From JAGTVG01 sp963699805 (GTDB taxonomy: Bacteria > Bacteroidota > Bacteroidia > Cytophagales > Cyclobacteriaceae), in NCBI GenBank assembly GCA_963699805.1, contig CAVOVH010000001.1, forward strand, positions 310,001 through 374,000: a stretch of 64,000 nt of DNA, written 5' to 3'. Shown here piece after piece: positions 1 to 12,600 of the stretch. Position 1 is the first letter of the stretch. Each line of letters begins with the position of its first letter. Under the pieces are notes generated by a model. It made no database searches and had not been told where the DNA came from. It saw only the letters and a list, made by a program, of their open reading frames with translations. The position numbers and the translations under genes are program-made.

Positions 1-2
1 CT

Positions 3-1136
3 CTTCAGGCCAACATTTTCAACCTGGAGAACGGGGGAAATCTACACGACCGTTATATTTACGATGGCTTGTATTATGCTTTGAAAAACCTGGCCTTTGG
101 AGAAAAAGACACCTTATATTCATTATTTGGACATACCGGGATTGTAAGGGGTGTTGAATTTTCAAAGAACGGAAGTAGAATTTATAGTGCAGCCACGGAT
201 GGGAAAGTATACCGGTGGGATTTTGAAGACCGGGACAAACCTCCTGTTGAAGTTTTTTCTAATGATGCCAGAAACAGGCTTTTAAAAACTTCACCAGATG
301 GTCGATGGATGGTGTTGGGAAGTGACCAGAATGTAATTCAGTGTTTTGACCTGGACGGTAATGGAGGCAGACCTATTGAGGTGGCCGGACACAAAGGGGC
401 TATTCATGATATCGTAATCGCCCCCAATAGTAAATTATTTATTTCACTTGGCGATGACCGGAACCTGCGCGCCTATTTCTTTGATGAACGCCGATCACAA
501 TTACTGCGTGGTTTTGACATTGAATATAAGGATATGGCTTTGAGTTCAGATGGGAAAATCCTGGCCCTGGGCAGTGAAAAAGGAAAAGTAATCCTGCTAA
601 ATACTTCCAATGTGGATGAAGAACATGTATTAATGGAGGGCAGGAAATCACCTGTAATCGCCATGGCATTCCATCCTGATCAGAATATACTTGCCGTAGG
701 ATTCGATAATGGTAATGTTGAGTTATATGATATATCAAAGGGAATGGATCAGGTAAAAAAGCTGGAAGAGGAACTTCCCGGACACGGTTCAGGAATATCC
801 AATATCCTGTTTAGTAAAGATGGCAACCTGCTAGCAACCGCTTCTCTTGATGGAACCATCCAATTGTGGGAATTTAACAATATCAATAACCTTCCCATCA
901 CGTTCAGTGACCATGGTGGCAATTATGTCTGGGATCTTGCCTTCAGTCCGGATGGTAAATATCTGGTATCAGGTTGTGAAAATGGTTTGATAAAAATATG
1001 GCCAACTAAGATAGAGATGTTATCTTCACAAATATGTGATTACCTGCGCAGAAATATGACAAGAGCAGAATGGGAACGGTATGTTGGTTCGGATGTAAGT
1101 TATGAAATAACCTGTGAACAGATTGATCTGCCTTAA
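3..1136 (+). CDS. WD40-repeat protein, C-terminal part (5' end outside window)
   Basis: The reading frame is open from the left edge, so this is the C-terminal ~377 residues of a longer protein; the TTG at 69 is internal and not a credible start. Several WD40 blades are visible, with GH...V..V.FS...G and D..V/I..W patterns (for example FGHTGIVRGVEFS, a tail blade with FSPDGKYLVSGCENG, and IKIW). The last ~30 residues carry a conserved-looking tail with two Cys and an EW..Y motif. Family knowledge: such C-terminal beta-propellers in Bacteroidota often follow a STAND-type or caspase-like N-terminal domain, but that part is not in view, so the effector function is unknown. The next gene begins 9 bp downstream, suggesting an operon. 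Confidence 0.85.
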   Translation, partial: LQANIFNLENGGNLHDRYIYDGLYYALKNLAFGEKDTLYSLFGHTGIVRGVEFSKNGSRIYSAATDGKVYRWDFEDRDKPPVEVFSNDARNRLLKTSPDGRWMVLGSDQNVIQCFDLDGNGGRPIEVAGHKGAIHDIVIAPNSKLFISLGDDRNLRAYFFDERRSQLLRGFDIEYKDMALSSDGKILALGSEKGKVILLNTSNVDEEHVLMEGRKSPVIAMAFHPDQNILAVGFDNGNVELYDISKGMDQVKKLEEELPGHGSGISNILFSKDGNLLATASLDGTIQLWEFNNINNLPITFSDHGGNYVWDLAFSPDGKYLVSGCENGLIKIWPTKIEMLSSQICDYLRRNMTRAEWERYVGSDVSYEITCEQIDLP

Positions 1137-1145
1137 AAGCAAAAA

Positions 1146-2228
1146 ATGATCAAAGGAAGGAGAAGTGAAAGATTCTACTGCCAATTATTTTTGATAGCAG
1201 TTGGCATATTTTTCTCCATATATTCATATGGGCAGGATATCTGTTCTCAGAATCTTGAAGCAGCCCAACGTCAGTTCGATGAGGGAAGATTCTACAATGT
1301 TGAGTCACTCATTTCCGGTTGTCTGAAGAGTGGCTTTACAAGGCAGGAACGGATCAATGCACTTGAACTTCTGGCCCTGACGAAATTATACCTGGATGAG
1401 ATGGATCAGGCAGATTCAGTCTATCTGGATCTGTTGCGACAGGATCCGGAAAGGAAAATAAATGAACTGGTGGATCCACCTGATCTGATTTTTCTTCATA
1501 ACCATTTCAGGACGAAACCTGTTTTTTACTGGGCAATCAGTGGGGGTATCAATTTTACAAGTCCGACCATTATTCATAATTATTCAGCATTCGATGATGC
1601 CCGGACAAATGAACAGTCTAAAGCCCGTTTGGGATTTGAAGGGGGGGGCAGCATAGAATTCAATGTATATAAGGATCTTTATGTGGGTGGTGCCCTGTTA
1701 TTCAGGAGAAGGAATTTTCTGTACACTGATGAAACCAAGCTGTTTTCAGCTGAGCCAAAGGATGGATTTAAGATCAGTCATATTGAAGCGAATAATTATT
1801 TCAGTCTGCCAATTATCGCCAAATATACCGTTGGACTGGATAGGATCAGACCCTATTTTTATGGAGGGATCAATATAGATATTCTGATGTTTGCGACACT
1901 TGGTGATCTTGTGAAATTATCTCCTTTTGGTGACGATCCGATTGAGATTACTTCACAGGATATCACCTCATACAGAAATCCAGTGAATTTGTCGGCAATT
2001 CTTGGCATTGGATGTATGATAAAATCAAATGGGTTATCATTAATAGCCCTGGACCTGAAAATTGAACCCGGATTGACAAATATTACCAAGGAATCCAGAA
2101 GATATGCAGATCAGGGGAATCTGATCGAAACGGGTTATGTAAATGATCCTATGCGGTTAAACGGGATCTCTTTCTCAGTCAGATTTGTGCGTCCATTTTA
2201 TAATCCCAAACTTAAAAATAATCAATAA
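1146..2228 (+). CDS. TPR-like plus outer-membrane beta-barrel protein
   Basis: 360 residues. An N-terminal signal peptide (hydrophobic LFLIAVGIFFSIYSYG, cleavage likely before QD) is followed by a short helical region (about residues 30-120) with TPR-like spacing (AAQRQFDEGRFYNVESLI, LALTKLYLDEMDQADSVYLD). The remainder has alternating beta-strand character and ends on an aromatic residue pattern (VRFVRPFYNP), typical of PorT/OmpA-like outer-membrane barrels in Bacteroidota. It lies 9 bp after the WD40 gene and its stop nearly touches the next lipoprotein gene, so the three are probably co-transcribed. No specific function can be assigned; a sensor or scaffold at the outer membrane is an inference from the domain set. 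Confidence 0.75.
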   Translation: MIKGRRSERFYCQLFLIAVGIFFSIYSYGQDICSQNLEAAQRQFDEGRFYNVESLISGCLKSGFTRQERINALELLALTKLYLDEMDQADSVYLDLLRQDPERKINELVDPPDLIFLHNHFRTKPVFYWAISGGINFTSPTIIHNYSAFDDARTNEQSKARLGFEGGGSIEFNVYKDLYVGGALLFRRRNFLYTDETKLFSAEPKDGFKISHIEANNYFSLPIIAKYTVGLDRIRPYFYGGINIDILMFATLGDLVKLSPFGDDPIEITSQDITSYRNPVNLSAILGIGCMIKSNGLSLIALDLKIEPGLTNITKESRRYADQGNLIETGYVNDPMRLNGISFSVRFVRPFYNPKLKNNQ

Positions 2229-2232
2229 ACGG

Positions 2233-3477
2233 ATGGTGATCAGGCGGGGAATTATATGCCTAAGTTTTTTTATTCTGTTGGCGTCTTGCGACAATAAATC
2301 AACCGTTCCGGATTTGAGGGAAAGATCCTTTATAAAGATCTACGGCGGTGAAACAAAAAATGAGGCGGTGGATCTTATTTATAACGCACCTGAGGATGAA
2401 ATGCTCATCCTGGCCAAGGCCTATGAGTTTGGGGGTGAAGGAAGCCGGGATATCATGATCATCAAAACGGATCTTAACGGGAACAATTCAAGCTATTTTT
2501 TTACCTATTCCACCGGAACGGATGAAGATCCTGTACAGATGGTTTTGGATGGTTCTGACCTGTATATAGCGGGAACTCTGACACAGAATGGAGAAAAAGA
2601 CATGATGCTGGCCCGTTTTTCATTGAATACAAATACCTTTTTGTGGGTCAATTCCTTTGGCGAGCCAAACAAGGTTGAGGAGGCATTGAGCGTGGAAGTT
2701 CAATCCAATGAGATTGTACTTGCTGGAAATGCGCAGGATTCGATTGATATCGATGATGATCAGAACGTGGATGTTTTCGGCGTCGTAAAAAATGTACGGA
2801 TCATTGATACCGACGGAAATCAGATCCTCGAGAGTCCAAGAAAGAATCCAGGATATATTAAAGATCTGTTAAGGCTCAATACAAATGTTTATCACTCCCT
2901 TTCCCAGGAAATTGACCCCGTTACAGGTGATGTCAACGTACAGATTGATGTGGGCTTATTTGATGGTAATTTTGGTACTGGGTATGCTCCACAGATTGAG
3001 GGCAATGATTTTCCTGTAAATTTAATCCGTTTGAATACAAAAGTGATGGCTTTAGGCTTTATTGGAGACCAGCCTCAGAATCCAGGCCAGTCACTGGGTA
3101 CCTTCTTGCTGGAAGCTTCCTACGATCAGAACAACGGCAACCTGATCAATAATACCACACGCGTTGTTGAAGAACCTTTTAATTCGCTGGATATCATTCC
3201 TTCGAAAATGATACAGGTGGCAAGTAACCAGTTTTTGATTCTGGGTACTGGAAATAATGGATCTATCCGCCTGATCAAGTTTGAAAATACAGGAAATGAA
3301 AATTATAACCTGTTATGGGATTATCCTTATGGAACGGGACGGCAGGAGGATGAGGCGGCGACAGTAATATCAGATGGAAGCAATGATATCTATTTTAATG
3401 CCACCATCTACTTCCAGGGACCTCTGACCAAGATAGCCCTTTTCAAGACAGATGGGAATGGCCGTCTTGATTTTTAG
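2233..3477 (+). CDS. Lipoprotein with beta-propeller-like repeats
   Basis: The start is set at the ATG at 2233, 4 bp after the upstream stop, because it gives a clean lipoprotein signal: two Arg, a hydrophobic stretch, and lipobox LASC with Cys19. The longer open frame from 2185 overlaps the upstream gene and lacks such a signal. The mature ~395 residues show repeated patterns of the type MIIKTDLNGN, MLARFSLNTNTFLWVNSFG, IRLIKFENTGN and IALFKTDGNGRLDF, as in SBBP/Kelch-like propellers of Bacteroidota that begin with GG....EA..I. Function unknown; presumably exposed at the outer membrane. Confidence 0.75.
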   Translation: MVIRRGIICLSFFILLASCDNKSTVPDLRERSFIKIYGGETKNEAVDLIYNAPEDEMLILAKAYEFGGEGSRDIMIIKTDLNGNNSSYFFTYSTGTDEDPVQMVLDGSDLYIAGTLTQNGEKDMMLARFSLNTNTFLWVNSFGEPNKVEEALSVEVQSNEIVLAGNAQDSIDIDDDQNVDVFGVVKNVRIIDTDGNQILESPRKNPGYIKDLLRLNTNVYHSLSQEIDPVTGDVNVQIDVGLFDGNFGTGYAPQIEGNDFPVNLIRLNTKVMALGFIGDQPQNPGQSLGTFLLEASYDQNNGNLINNTTRVVEEPFNSLDIIPSKMIQVASNQFLILGTGNNGSIRLIKFENTGNENYNLLWDYPYGTGRQEDEAATVISDGSNDIYFNATIYFQGPLTKIALFKTDGNGRLDF

Positions 3478-3609
3478 CAGTCGATCATTTAATAATGGCA
3501 TATAACATAAAAAAGAAATAAATAAGGTTACTTTCGGTTAATGAGCCTTATTTAGTATTAAAGTATTTAAGATAAATTTTTGCCTAGCGATCTATATTTT
3601 TACTAATTA

Positions 3610-6600
3610 ATGATTGTCAGCTTTCCTACGTTTTTTTCGAAGCGATTATGGCTTCTCATTGGTATATCTATACTGATGGTCCAAGCCGCTGCCGGGCAAT
3701 GGCTGACAGGTTATAAATTCCGAAAAGAGATTACCATTCCGGATGCCAGTATTACTGGAGGCCCACACGTTGATTTTCCCGTCCTGATTGATCTGAGTGG
3801 TGATGCTGATGTCATTGCACATGCGACCAGTGCCTCCGGTTTTGACATCGCCTTTACGGATACGGATGAATTCACACTTTTGAATTTTGAGGTTTTTACT
3901 GATGACAGGGCTGATTACCGGGCATTTGTCAAGGTAACGCTTCCTGCCACCGGGGATAAGGTCATTTATGTTTATTATGGGAATACTTCGGTTACAGCGG
4001 ATCCGTCAACTACTGCAACCTGGAATTCAGCATATCAGGCGGTTTTGCATTTACAGGAAGCAGGTGTCGGAGATGATGATGAATTCCCGGATGCCACCAG
4101 TAATGGGTATGATGGAACAGGTGGAGGATCCCTCGGTGCCGGAGATGGATCACGAACTCCGGTCAGAATGTCGGGGAAATTTGGATATGCACAGCAATTT
4201 GATGGAACGGATGACCGGATACGCCTACGGCCGCTCGATGAAACCAATCCGGGTCCTACCTGGACGGCAGTTACAGTTCAGGCCTGGGTGAATATTTCAA
4301 CCGCACAGGATGCAGCTTTATTTGGTAAGACTTGGGGAACTACCACAAGTGATCAGACCTGGTTGTTACAGGCTACCCCTTCTAACCTGGGTACAAGAAT
4401 GCAGTCGAATACTGCGAATTCAGAATTTAATCCTCTGGCTTATTCTACGGGGACATGGTATCATGCAGTGGCTACCTGGGATGCTTCCGATAATCAATTA
4501 CGGGTCTATATCAATGGCGTGGAACAAACACCAAGTACGGGGCTCGCCGGAACTCAGATCTACAGTACAAGCATTCCAGCACAGGGTCAGCTACCCACTA
4601 TTGGAAACATTCCAGCTACTTATGGAAATCGGGCACTAAATGGTTTGATACAGGAAACAAGGGTGGCAAATACGGCTTTAACATCAAGTTGGATTAAAAC
4701 AGAATATGATAACCAGAATAATCCCGCAGTTTTTATCTCCAAAAATCCAGAAGAACGTTATCCGGATGCTTCCCTTGGAGTAGTGGCGGCCGAAAATCCC
4801 ATCTGTTCAGGACGTTCTACTTTTATCATTGTCTCAAATTCAGAAATCGGGATCAACTATCAACTCAGAAATAATGCGGATGACACTCCGATAGGATCTC
4901 CAGTAGCCGGATCCGGGAATGCCATCTACCTTCCGACGGGTAATCTCACTGCCAATACCACTTTCAACGTACTGGCTACCAACGATGCGGGCTCTGCCTC
5001 CGTGGAATTATCCACTACGCCCTCGGTCACCATCAATCCCAATCCAACAGCAACATTAATCAGTGATAAGGATGGGGTGAGTAATGTGATCTGTGCAGGA
5101 GAAACCGTTGTTTTTACAGCTTCAGGAGGGACTATCTATGAATTTTTTGTGAATGGTTTTGGGGTACAGGGCCCGGGGGCTTCTGATATCTACTCAACGG
5201 GATCACTTGATGATGGGGATGCAGTTATTGTTGAAGTTACGGATGGAAACGGCTGTTCAGCAGTTAGCACCCCAATCAATATGACGGTAAATCCCTTACC
5301 GGATGCCCTTGCTATTCCAAATAATGATCAAATATGTTCAGAATCAGCCATCAACATTACGCTTTCCAATCCGAATGGAGTGGGTGCTTTGTTTACTTGG
5401 TCTGTGGTTCAAACCGGAGTATCAGGTGGAAACAATCAGGTTATCCCGGCATCTGGTCCGATCACAGATGTATTAACCACCACAGGAACCGTATCAGGAA
5501 CTGCTGTTTATACCATTACGCCCATTTCCGGAGCAAGCTGTATCGGCCCGAGTACTCTGGCCACGATCACTGTCAATCCAAAACCCGATAATGCCAATGC
5601 AGTAATCGTGAACCGGGATGTTATATGTAGTGGGGAAACTGTGATCGTTACCATTCAAAGTGCAGATCCGGGCATTAACTACGAAATTCTGGATGGAGGT
5701 AATAATGTGATCAGTAACATCGGATCAGTGGCCGGGGAATCTGATCTGAATATTACCACTTATGCCATGAGTACTTCCACCCTGATCCAAGTAAGGGCGA
5801 CGAATCCTTCTAGCGGATGTGTGACCCTCTTGACCAATACGGTAAATGTATCCGTTAGTGCAATCGATATAGAGGCAAATGTGGCTTCCACACCCATCTG
5901 TGAGGATGACGTAGCAGGTATCAATTTAAATGCCATAACCATTGACCCGGGAATTGGGCCTGTAATATACAGTTGGACGGGTCCGGCAGGCTATACCAGT
6001 GGCGTAGCGGATCCGCTCGCTTTTAACAGTAGTTCCCCTAACTGGCCAGGTGCGGGTCTGCATACCTATACACTTACAATAACTGACGACAGTGGGAATG
6101 GTTGTGTCTTTGTCAGTGATGTTGATGTGACCATCGATGAGGTAGTTACTGCCGATGCAGGTACAGGAGGAGATATCTGTGGATTATCTTATTTATTAAA
6201 CGCAACACCAAGTGTGGGAACTGGAATATGGACCCAGCAAGCAGGTCCTGGAACCAGCAATTTTAACAATCCGAATAGTCCGAACGCGACGGTTACCGTT
6301 GACAATTATGGTACGTATACCTATCGCTGGACAGAGACCAATGGAGCCTGCAGTGATTTTGCGGAGATTGTTGTTAATTTTTATGAGACACCTGTTGCAG
6401 ATGCTGGAATCGATGGAGAGGTATGTGGGAAGGATGCAGGCAACCCCTTCACATTGGATGGAAATCCCAGCGTGGGAATTGGAACCTGGACACAGCAAAG
6501 TGGACCGGGATCATCCAGCATTACAGATCCCAGTGCTGCCACTACGGATGTCTCAATCGACACATATGGAACCTATATCTTCAGGTGGACAGAAGCGAAT

Positions 6601-9600
6601 GGCGTTTGTTCTGATTTTGATGAAGTAACTGTCATATTTAATGAAAATCCCTCCCTGGCGAATGCAGGCTCCGATATTGATCAATGCAGTACTTCTATTT
6701 TTACCATGGCGGCTGATGTACCTACAGTGGGCACGGGGATCTGGAGCAAGGTCAGTGGTCCTGGAGTGATCACCAACCCTTCATCACCGGCCACGACGGT
6801 AACGGGAGTGACGGCCGGTGATGGCAGTATTCCTACTGTATTACAATGGACGGTGAGCAATGGAAGTTGCCCGGCCAATACCGACCAGGTAAGTTTAATC
6901 AATTACAGTGCGCCGACGGCCTCGAATGCAGGGGTTGACCAGGAGCAGTGTGGTTCGGGTAATTTCACACTGGGCGGTAATGCACCTGCTTCGGGTACGG
7001 GGTTATGGAGTGTAGTGGGTGCGGCAAATGGAGCGGTGATCAGCACGCCAACGGCGAATAACAGTACGGTGACAGGGTTGTTGTCCGGAAGCAGTGTAAC
7101 GCTGAGGTGGACGATCTCGAACGGGGTATGTACGGACAGTTTTGATGAGGTGGTACTGACCAACAGTGCGGCACCGGATGCAGCGGTAGCGGGTACAGAC
7201 CAGGAGCAGTGCGCGACAGGCACCTTCACACTTGGTGCCACGCCGGTGACCACAGGCACGGGGATCTGGAGCAAGGTCAGTGGTCCTGGAGTGATCACCA
7301 ACCCTTCATCACCGGCCACGACGGTAACGGGAGTGACGGCCGGTGATGGCAGTATTCCTACTGTATTACAATGGACGGTGAGCAATGGAAGTTGCCCGGC
7401 CAATACCGACCAGGTAAGTTTAATCAATTACAGTGCGCCGACGGCCTCGAATGCAGGGGCAGACCAGGAGCAGTGTGGTTCAGGTAATTTCACACTGGGC
7501 GGTAATGCACCTGCTTCGGGTACGGGGTTATGGAGTGTAGTGGGTGCGGCAAATGGAGCGGTGATCAGCACGCCAACGGCGAATAACAGTACGGTGACAG
7601 GGTTGTTGTCCGGAAGCAGTGTAACGCTGAGGTGGACGATCTCGAACGGGGTATGTACGGACAGTTTTGATGAGGTGGTACTGACCAACAGTGCGGCACC
7701 GGATGCAGCGGTAGCGGGTACAGACCAGGAGCAGTGCGCGACAGGCACCTTCACACTTGGTGCCACGCCGGTGACCACAGGCACGGGGATCTGGAGCAAG
7801 GTCAGTGGTCCTGGAGTGATCACCAACCCTTCATCACCGGCCACGACGGTAACGGGAGTGACGGCCGGTGATGGCAGTGTTCCGACTGTATTACAATGGA
7901 CGGTGAGCAATGGAAGTTGCCCGGCCAATACCGACCAGGTAAGTTTAATCAATTACAGTGCGCCGACGGCCTCGAATGCAGGGGTTGACCAGGAGCAGTG
8001 TGGTTCAGGTAATTTCACCATGGCCGGTAATGCACCTGCTTCGGGTACGGGGTTATGGAGTGTAGTGGGTGCAGCGAATGGAGCGGTGATCACTACGCCG
8101 GCGGCGAATAACAGTACGGTGACAGGGTTGTTGTCCGGAAGCAGTGTAACGCTGAGGTGGACGATCTCGAACGGGGTATGTACGGACAGTTTTGATGAGG
8201 TGGTGCTGACCAACAGTGCGGCACCGGATGCAGCGGTAGCGGGTACAGACCAGGAGCAGTGCGCATCCAATATTTTTATTCTGGCAGCTACACCGGTGAC
8301 CACAGGTACAGGGATCTGGAGTAAGATCAGCGGGCCAGGAGTGATCACCAATCCTTCATCACCGGCCACGACGGTAACGGGGGTGACGGCTGGTGATGGC
8401 AGTGTTCCGACGGTATTACAATGGACGGTGAGCAATGGAAGTTGCCCGGCCAATACCGACCAGGTAAGTTTAATCAATTACAGTGCGCCGACGGCCTCGA
8501 ATGCAGGGGTTGACCAGGAGCAGTGTGGTTCAGGTAATTTCACCATGGCCGGTAATGCACCTGCTTCGGGTACGGGGTTATGGAGTGTAGTGGGTGCAGC
8601 GAATGGAGCGGTGATCACTACGCCGGCGGCGAATAACAGTACGGTGACAGGGTTGTTGTCCGGAAGCAGTGTAACGCTGAGGTGGACGATCTCGAACGGG
8701 GTATGTACGGACAGTTTTGATGAGGTGGTGCTGACCAACAGTGCGGCACCGGATGCAGCGGTAGCGGGTACAGACCAGGAGCAGTGCGCGACAGGCACCT
8801 TCACACTTGGTGCCACGCCGGTGACCACAGGCACGGGGATCTGGAGCAAGGTCAGTGGTCCTGGAGTGATCACCAACCCTTCATCACCGGCCACGACGGT
8901 AACGGGAGTGACGGCCGGTGATGGCAGTGTTCCGACGGTATTACAATGGACGGTGAGCAATGGAAGTTGCCCGGCCAATACCGACCAGGTAAGTTTAATC
9001 AATTACAGTGCGCCGACGGCCTCGAATGCAGGGGTTAACCAGGAGCAGTGTAGTTCAGGTAATTTCACACTGGGCGGGAATGCACCTGCTTCGGGTACGG
9101 GGTTATGGAGTGTAGTGGGTGCAGCGAATGGAGCGGTGATCACTACGCCGGCGGCGAATAACAGTACGGTGACAGGGTTGTTGTCCGGAAGCAGTGTAAC
9201 GCTGAGGTGGACGATCTCGAACGGGGTATGTACGGACAGTTTTGATGAGGTGGTGCTGACCAACAGTGCGGCACCGGATGCAGCGGTAGCGGGTACAGAC
9301 CAGGAGCAGTGCGCATCCAATATTTTTATTCTGGCAGCTACACCGGTGACCACAGGTACAGGGATCTGGAGTAAGATCAGCGGGCCAGGTGTGATCACCA
9401 ATCCTTCATCACCGGCCACGACGGTAACGGGGGTGACGGCTGGTGATGGCAGTGTTCCGACGGTATTACAATGGACGGTGAGCAATGGAAGTTGTGCGGC
9501 CAATACAGACCAGGTAAGTTTAATCAATTATACTACACCAACTTTAGCAGATGCAGGTCCGGATCAGCAGCAGTGTGTACTGGGTGATTTCATCATGGCC

Positions 9601-12600
9601 GCCAATACTCCAACTTCTGGGACAGGATTGTGGAGCATTGTAGGTGCCTCCAATGGAGCAACAATCACGAATCCGGCAGATCCTCTGACCCTAATCACTG
9701 GACTCCTGGAAGAATCCAGTATTACATTAAGGTGGACCATATCGAATGGAATGTGTGCGGACAGTTTTGATGAAGTAGAACTGACCAACAGTTCTTCTGC
9801 GGATGCCGCGGTCGCCGGGATTGATCAGGAACAGTGTGAAACAAGTACCTTTACCCTGGGCGCTACACCAGTGGGTTCCGGAACAGGAACCTGGAGCCTC
9901 GTTAGCGGGCCGGGCGTAATCACCAATCCTGGTTCACCAACTACCACTGTTACCGGCGTGACGGCAGGGGATGGCAGCGTACCGACCATACTTGAGTGGA
10001 CGGTTAGTAACAGTACATGCCCTAATAATACAGACCAGGTGAGCTTAACGAATTATCTGGCCCCGACTGAAGCAACTGCAGGTTCAGACCAGGAACAATG
10101 TAATTTTGGAGATTTCTCACTTACCGGGAATATCCCAACTTCGGGCACGGGACTTTGGAGTATTGTTGGGCCGGCGAATGGAGCCATAATCACCATACCG
10201 TCTGATCCAGGCAGTACTGTTACCGGATTGATCGCCGGTTTCACGGCCACCCTCCGTTGGTCTATCACTAACGGAGCATGTCCAGCCAGTTTTGATGAAG
10301 TTGTACTCACCAACAATGCCCTGGTAGATCCTGCAGTTGCAGGTCCTGACCAGGAACAATGTGCTAGCAGTATATTTACGATGGCTGCTACTCCGGTGAC
10401 CATAGGTACTGGTACCTGGAGCATCGTCAGCGGTCCAGGCGTGATCACCAACCCGGCATCTCCGACCACTACAGTTACCGGAGTAACCGCAGGAGATGGG
10501 AGTATGCAAACCATACTGCAATGGACTGTCAGCAATGGTAGTTGTGTACCCAATACCGATCAAGTTAGCTTGATCAATTATACAGCTCCTTCCATAGCAA
10601 ATGCCGGGCCGGACCAGGAGCAATGCGACCTGGCGAATTTTACATTGACAGGGAATGTTCCATCCTCTGGTTCAGGATTATGGAGTATTGTAGGATCTGC
10701 CAATGGGGCTGTAATTACCTCACCCACTGATCCAGCTTCTACTGTAACCGGTTTGACAGCAGGTTCCAATGTGACCTTAGGGTGGACAATTTCCCATGGT
10801 GTGTGTACGGATAGTTACGATGAAGTGGTATTGAATAATTACCTGACCCCAACCATGAGTATCAACAATGTGACTACTGATATCTGCGAAGGAATATTGA
10901 CAAATATTACTTTACTTTCAACGGTTCCAGATGCATTAATCCGGCTTGTAAATGTTGATTATTCCTCAGGAAATGTATCCGGTGGATCATTGACCGGAGG
11001 TGAAACTTTCACCACCGGCCAGCGGATCAGGGAGACCTTGTTCACCATTACCAATGATATCGAAACGGTCACTTATGAATTTGAAGTTGAGGCAAACGGA
11101 TGTGGACCCATCGGTGGATTTTCCACCACCGTGGATGTGAAACCGATCCCGGAACTGACCATTGTCAACCACCTTCCTGTGATCTGTAATGACAGTACCA
11201 CGGATGTCGAATTGACTGCGCTCGTTGGCGGAGCATCCATCGATTTGATATCAGTAACCCCCAGTGATTTGGGAGCAGTGGGAGGATATACCATGCCGGG
11301 TGGACCCACTTATGTACCCGGAGATCGAATCCAGGACAATCTGACCAATACCTCCAGTGCACAGCAAAGTATTATTTATACCTTCAGAATAGATGCCAAT
11401 GGATGTACAAACCCGCTGGATAAATCCGTGGTGGTTACCATCAATCCCACTCCGATCATATCCGTTTCGGGCGTAGATATCTGTAGCGGGGATGTGACCG
11501 CCATCTCCATCACCAATGTAAATTCAGTGCCTTATACTACCTACGACTGGATTTTACAGGTTCTCAATCCGAATATTTCCGGCGCTTCAGCTGGATCTGG
11601 AAGTACGATTGCTCAGGTATTAACCAACTCAAATACCACGGAGGAATCTGTAACCTATAGAATTATACCTTCCACCATTGGTTGTCCCGGTAATTTTGTG
11701 GATTATGTTCAAGTGGTGAGTCCAGGGAATACGGTGGATGCCGGAGAAGACGTACAGGCTTGTGAAAATACAGGGAATGTAAGCATCGTGGATGCCTCTA
11801 TTGGAGGAGGGGCGACTACTTCCACCTGGACCGTCGTGAATGGTAGTGGTACGATCCTTGACCCGAACAATATCATTGCCGAATACCAGCCGGTTCCGGA
11901 TGAGGTGGGTACCGTAACACTTCAGCTGACTGCATCGGATCCAAGTACCTGTCCTGATGTAATTGATTTTGTAGATATCGATATCTTTCCGGAAGCCATT
12001 GTGGAGGCCGGACCGGATGACGTGATCTGTGAAGGGGAAAATTATTTGCTGGCTGGAGCCTCCCGGTCGGGCAGTGCGAATTCCATTGCCTGGACCACCA
12101 GCGGATCAGGAACGTTTTTACCCAACCCAAATACGCTGAATGCGACCTATGTCCCCAATACTTCAGATGTGGGTAATGCCATCCGGTTGTATATCCAAAG
12201 CAATGACCCTCCCGGTCCCTGCGTTCCGGTAATTGATTCAATGGAATTGGTGATCAACATGGCGCCTTTGGTTTCTGCCGGAGCTGACAAGGTGATCTGT
12301 GAAACAGACAGCATCCAGCTTTCGGATGCATCCTTTGGAGGAAGTGCCACTTCAATAACCTGGTCAGGGGGGGCAGGAACCTTCTACCCAGATCCAAACA
12401 CCCTGAATGCCTGGTATGTACCGGCTCCTTCTGAAGTGGGATCCTCAGTGGTCCTGACCATTACTACCAATGACAATGATGGGGCAGGTCCGTGTAATGC
12501 CGTGTCTGATCAGGTGCAAATCACCATCAACAGGGCCCCTGTAGTATCTGCCGGCATTGATCAGGTGATTTGTGAAGGTTCCAATGTGGCATTAAATGGT

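Noticed and set aside
6903..9527. Five identical-looking 174-residue minus-strand ORFs, one per repeat unit
   Set aside because: They are exact shadows of the 525-bp units on the opposite strand; they have no start signals of their own and mirror the codon bias of the sense frame.
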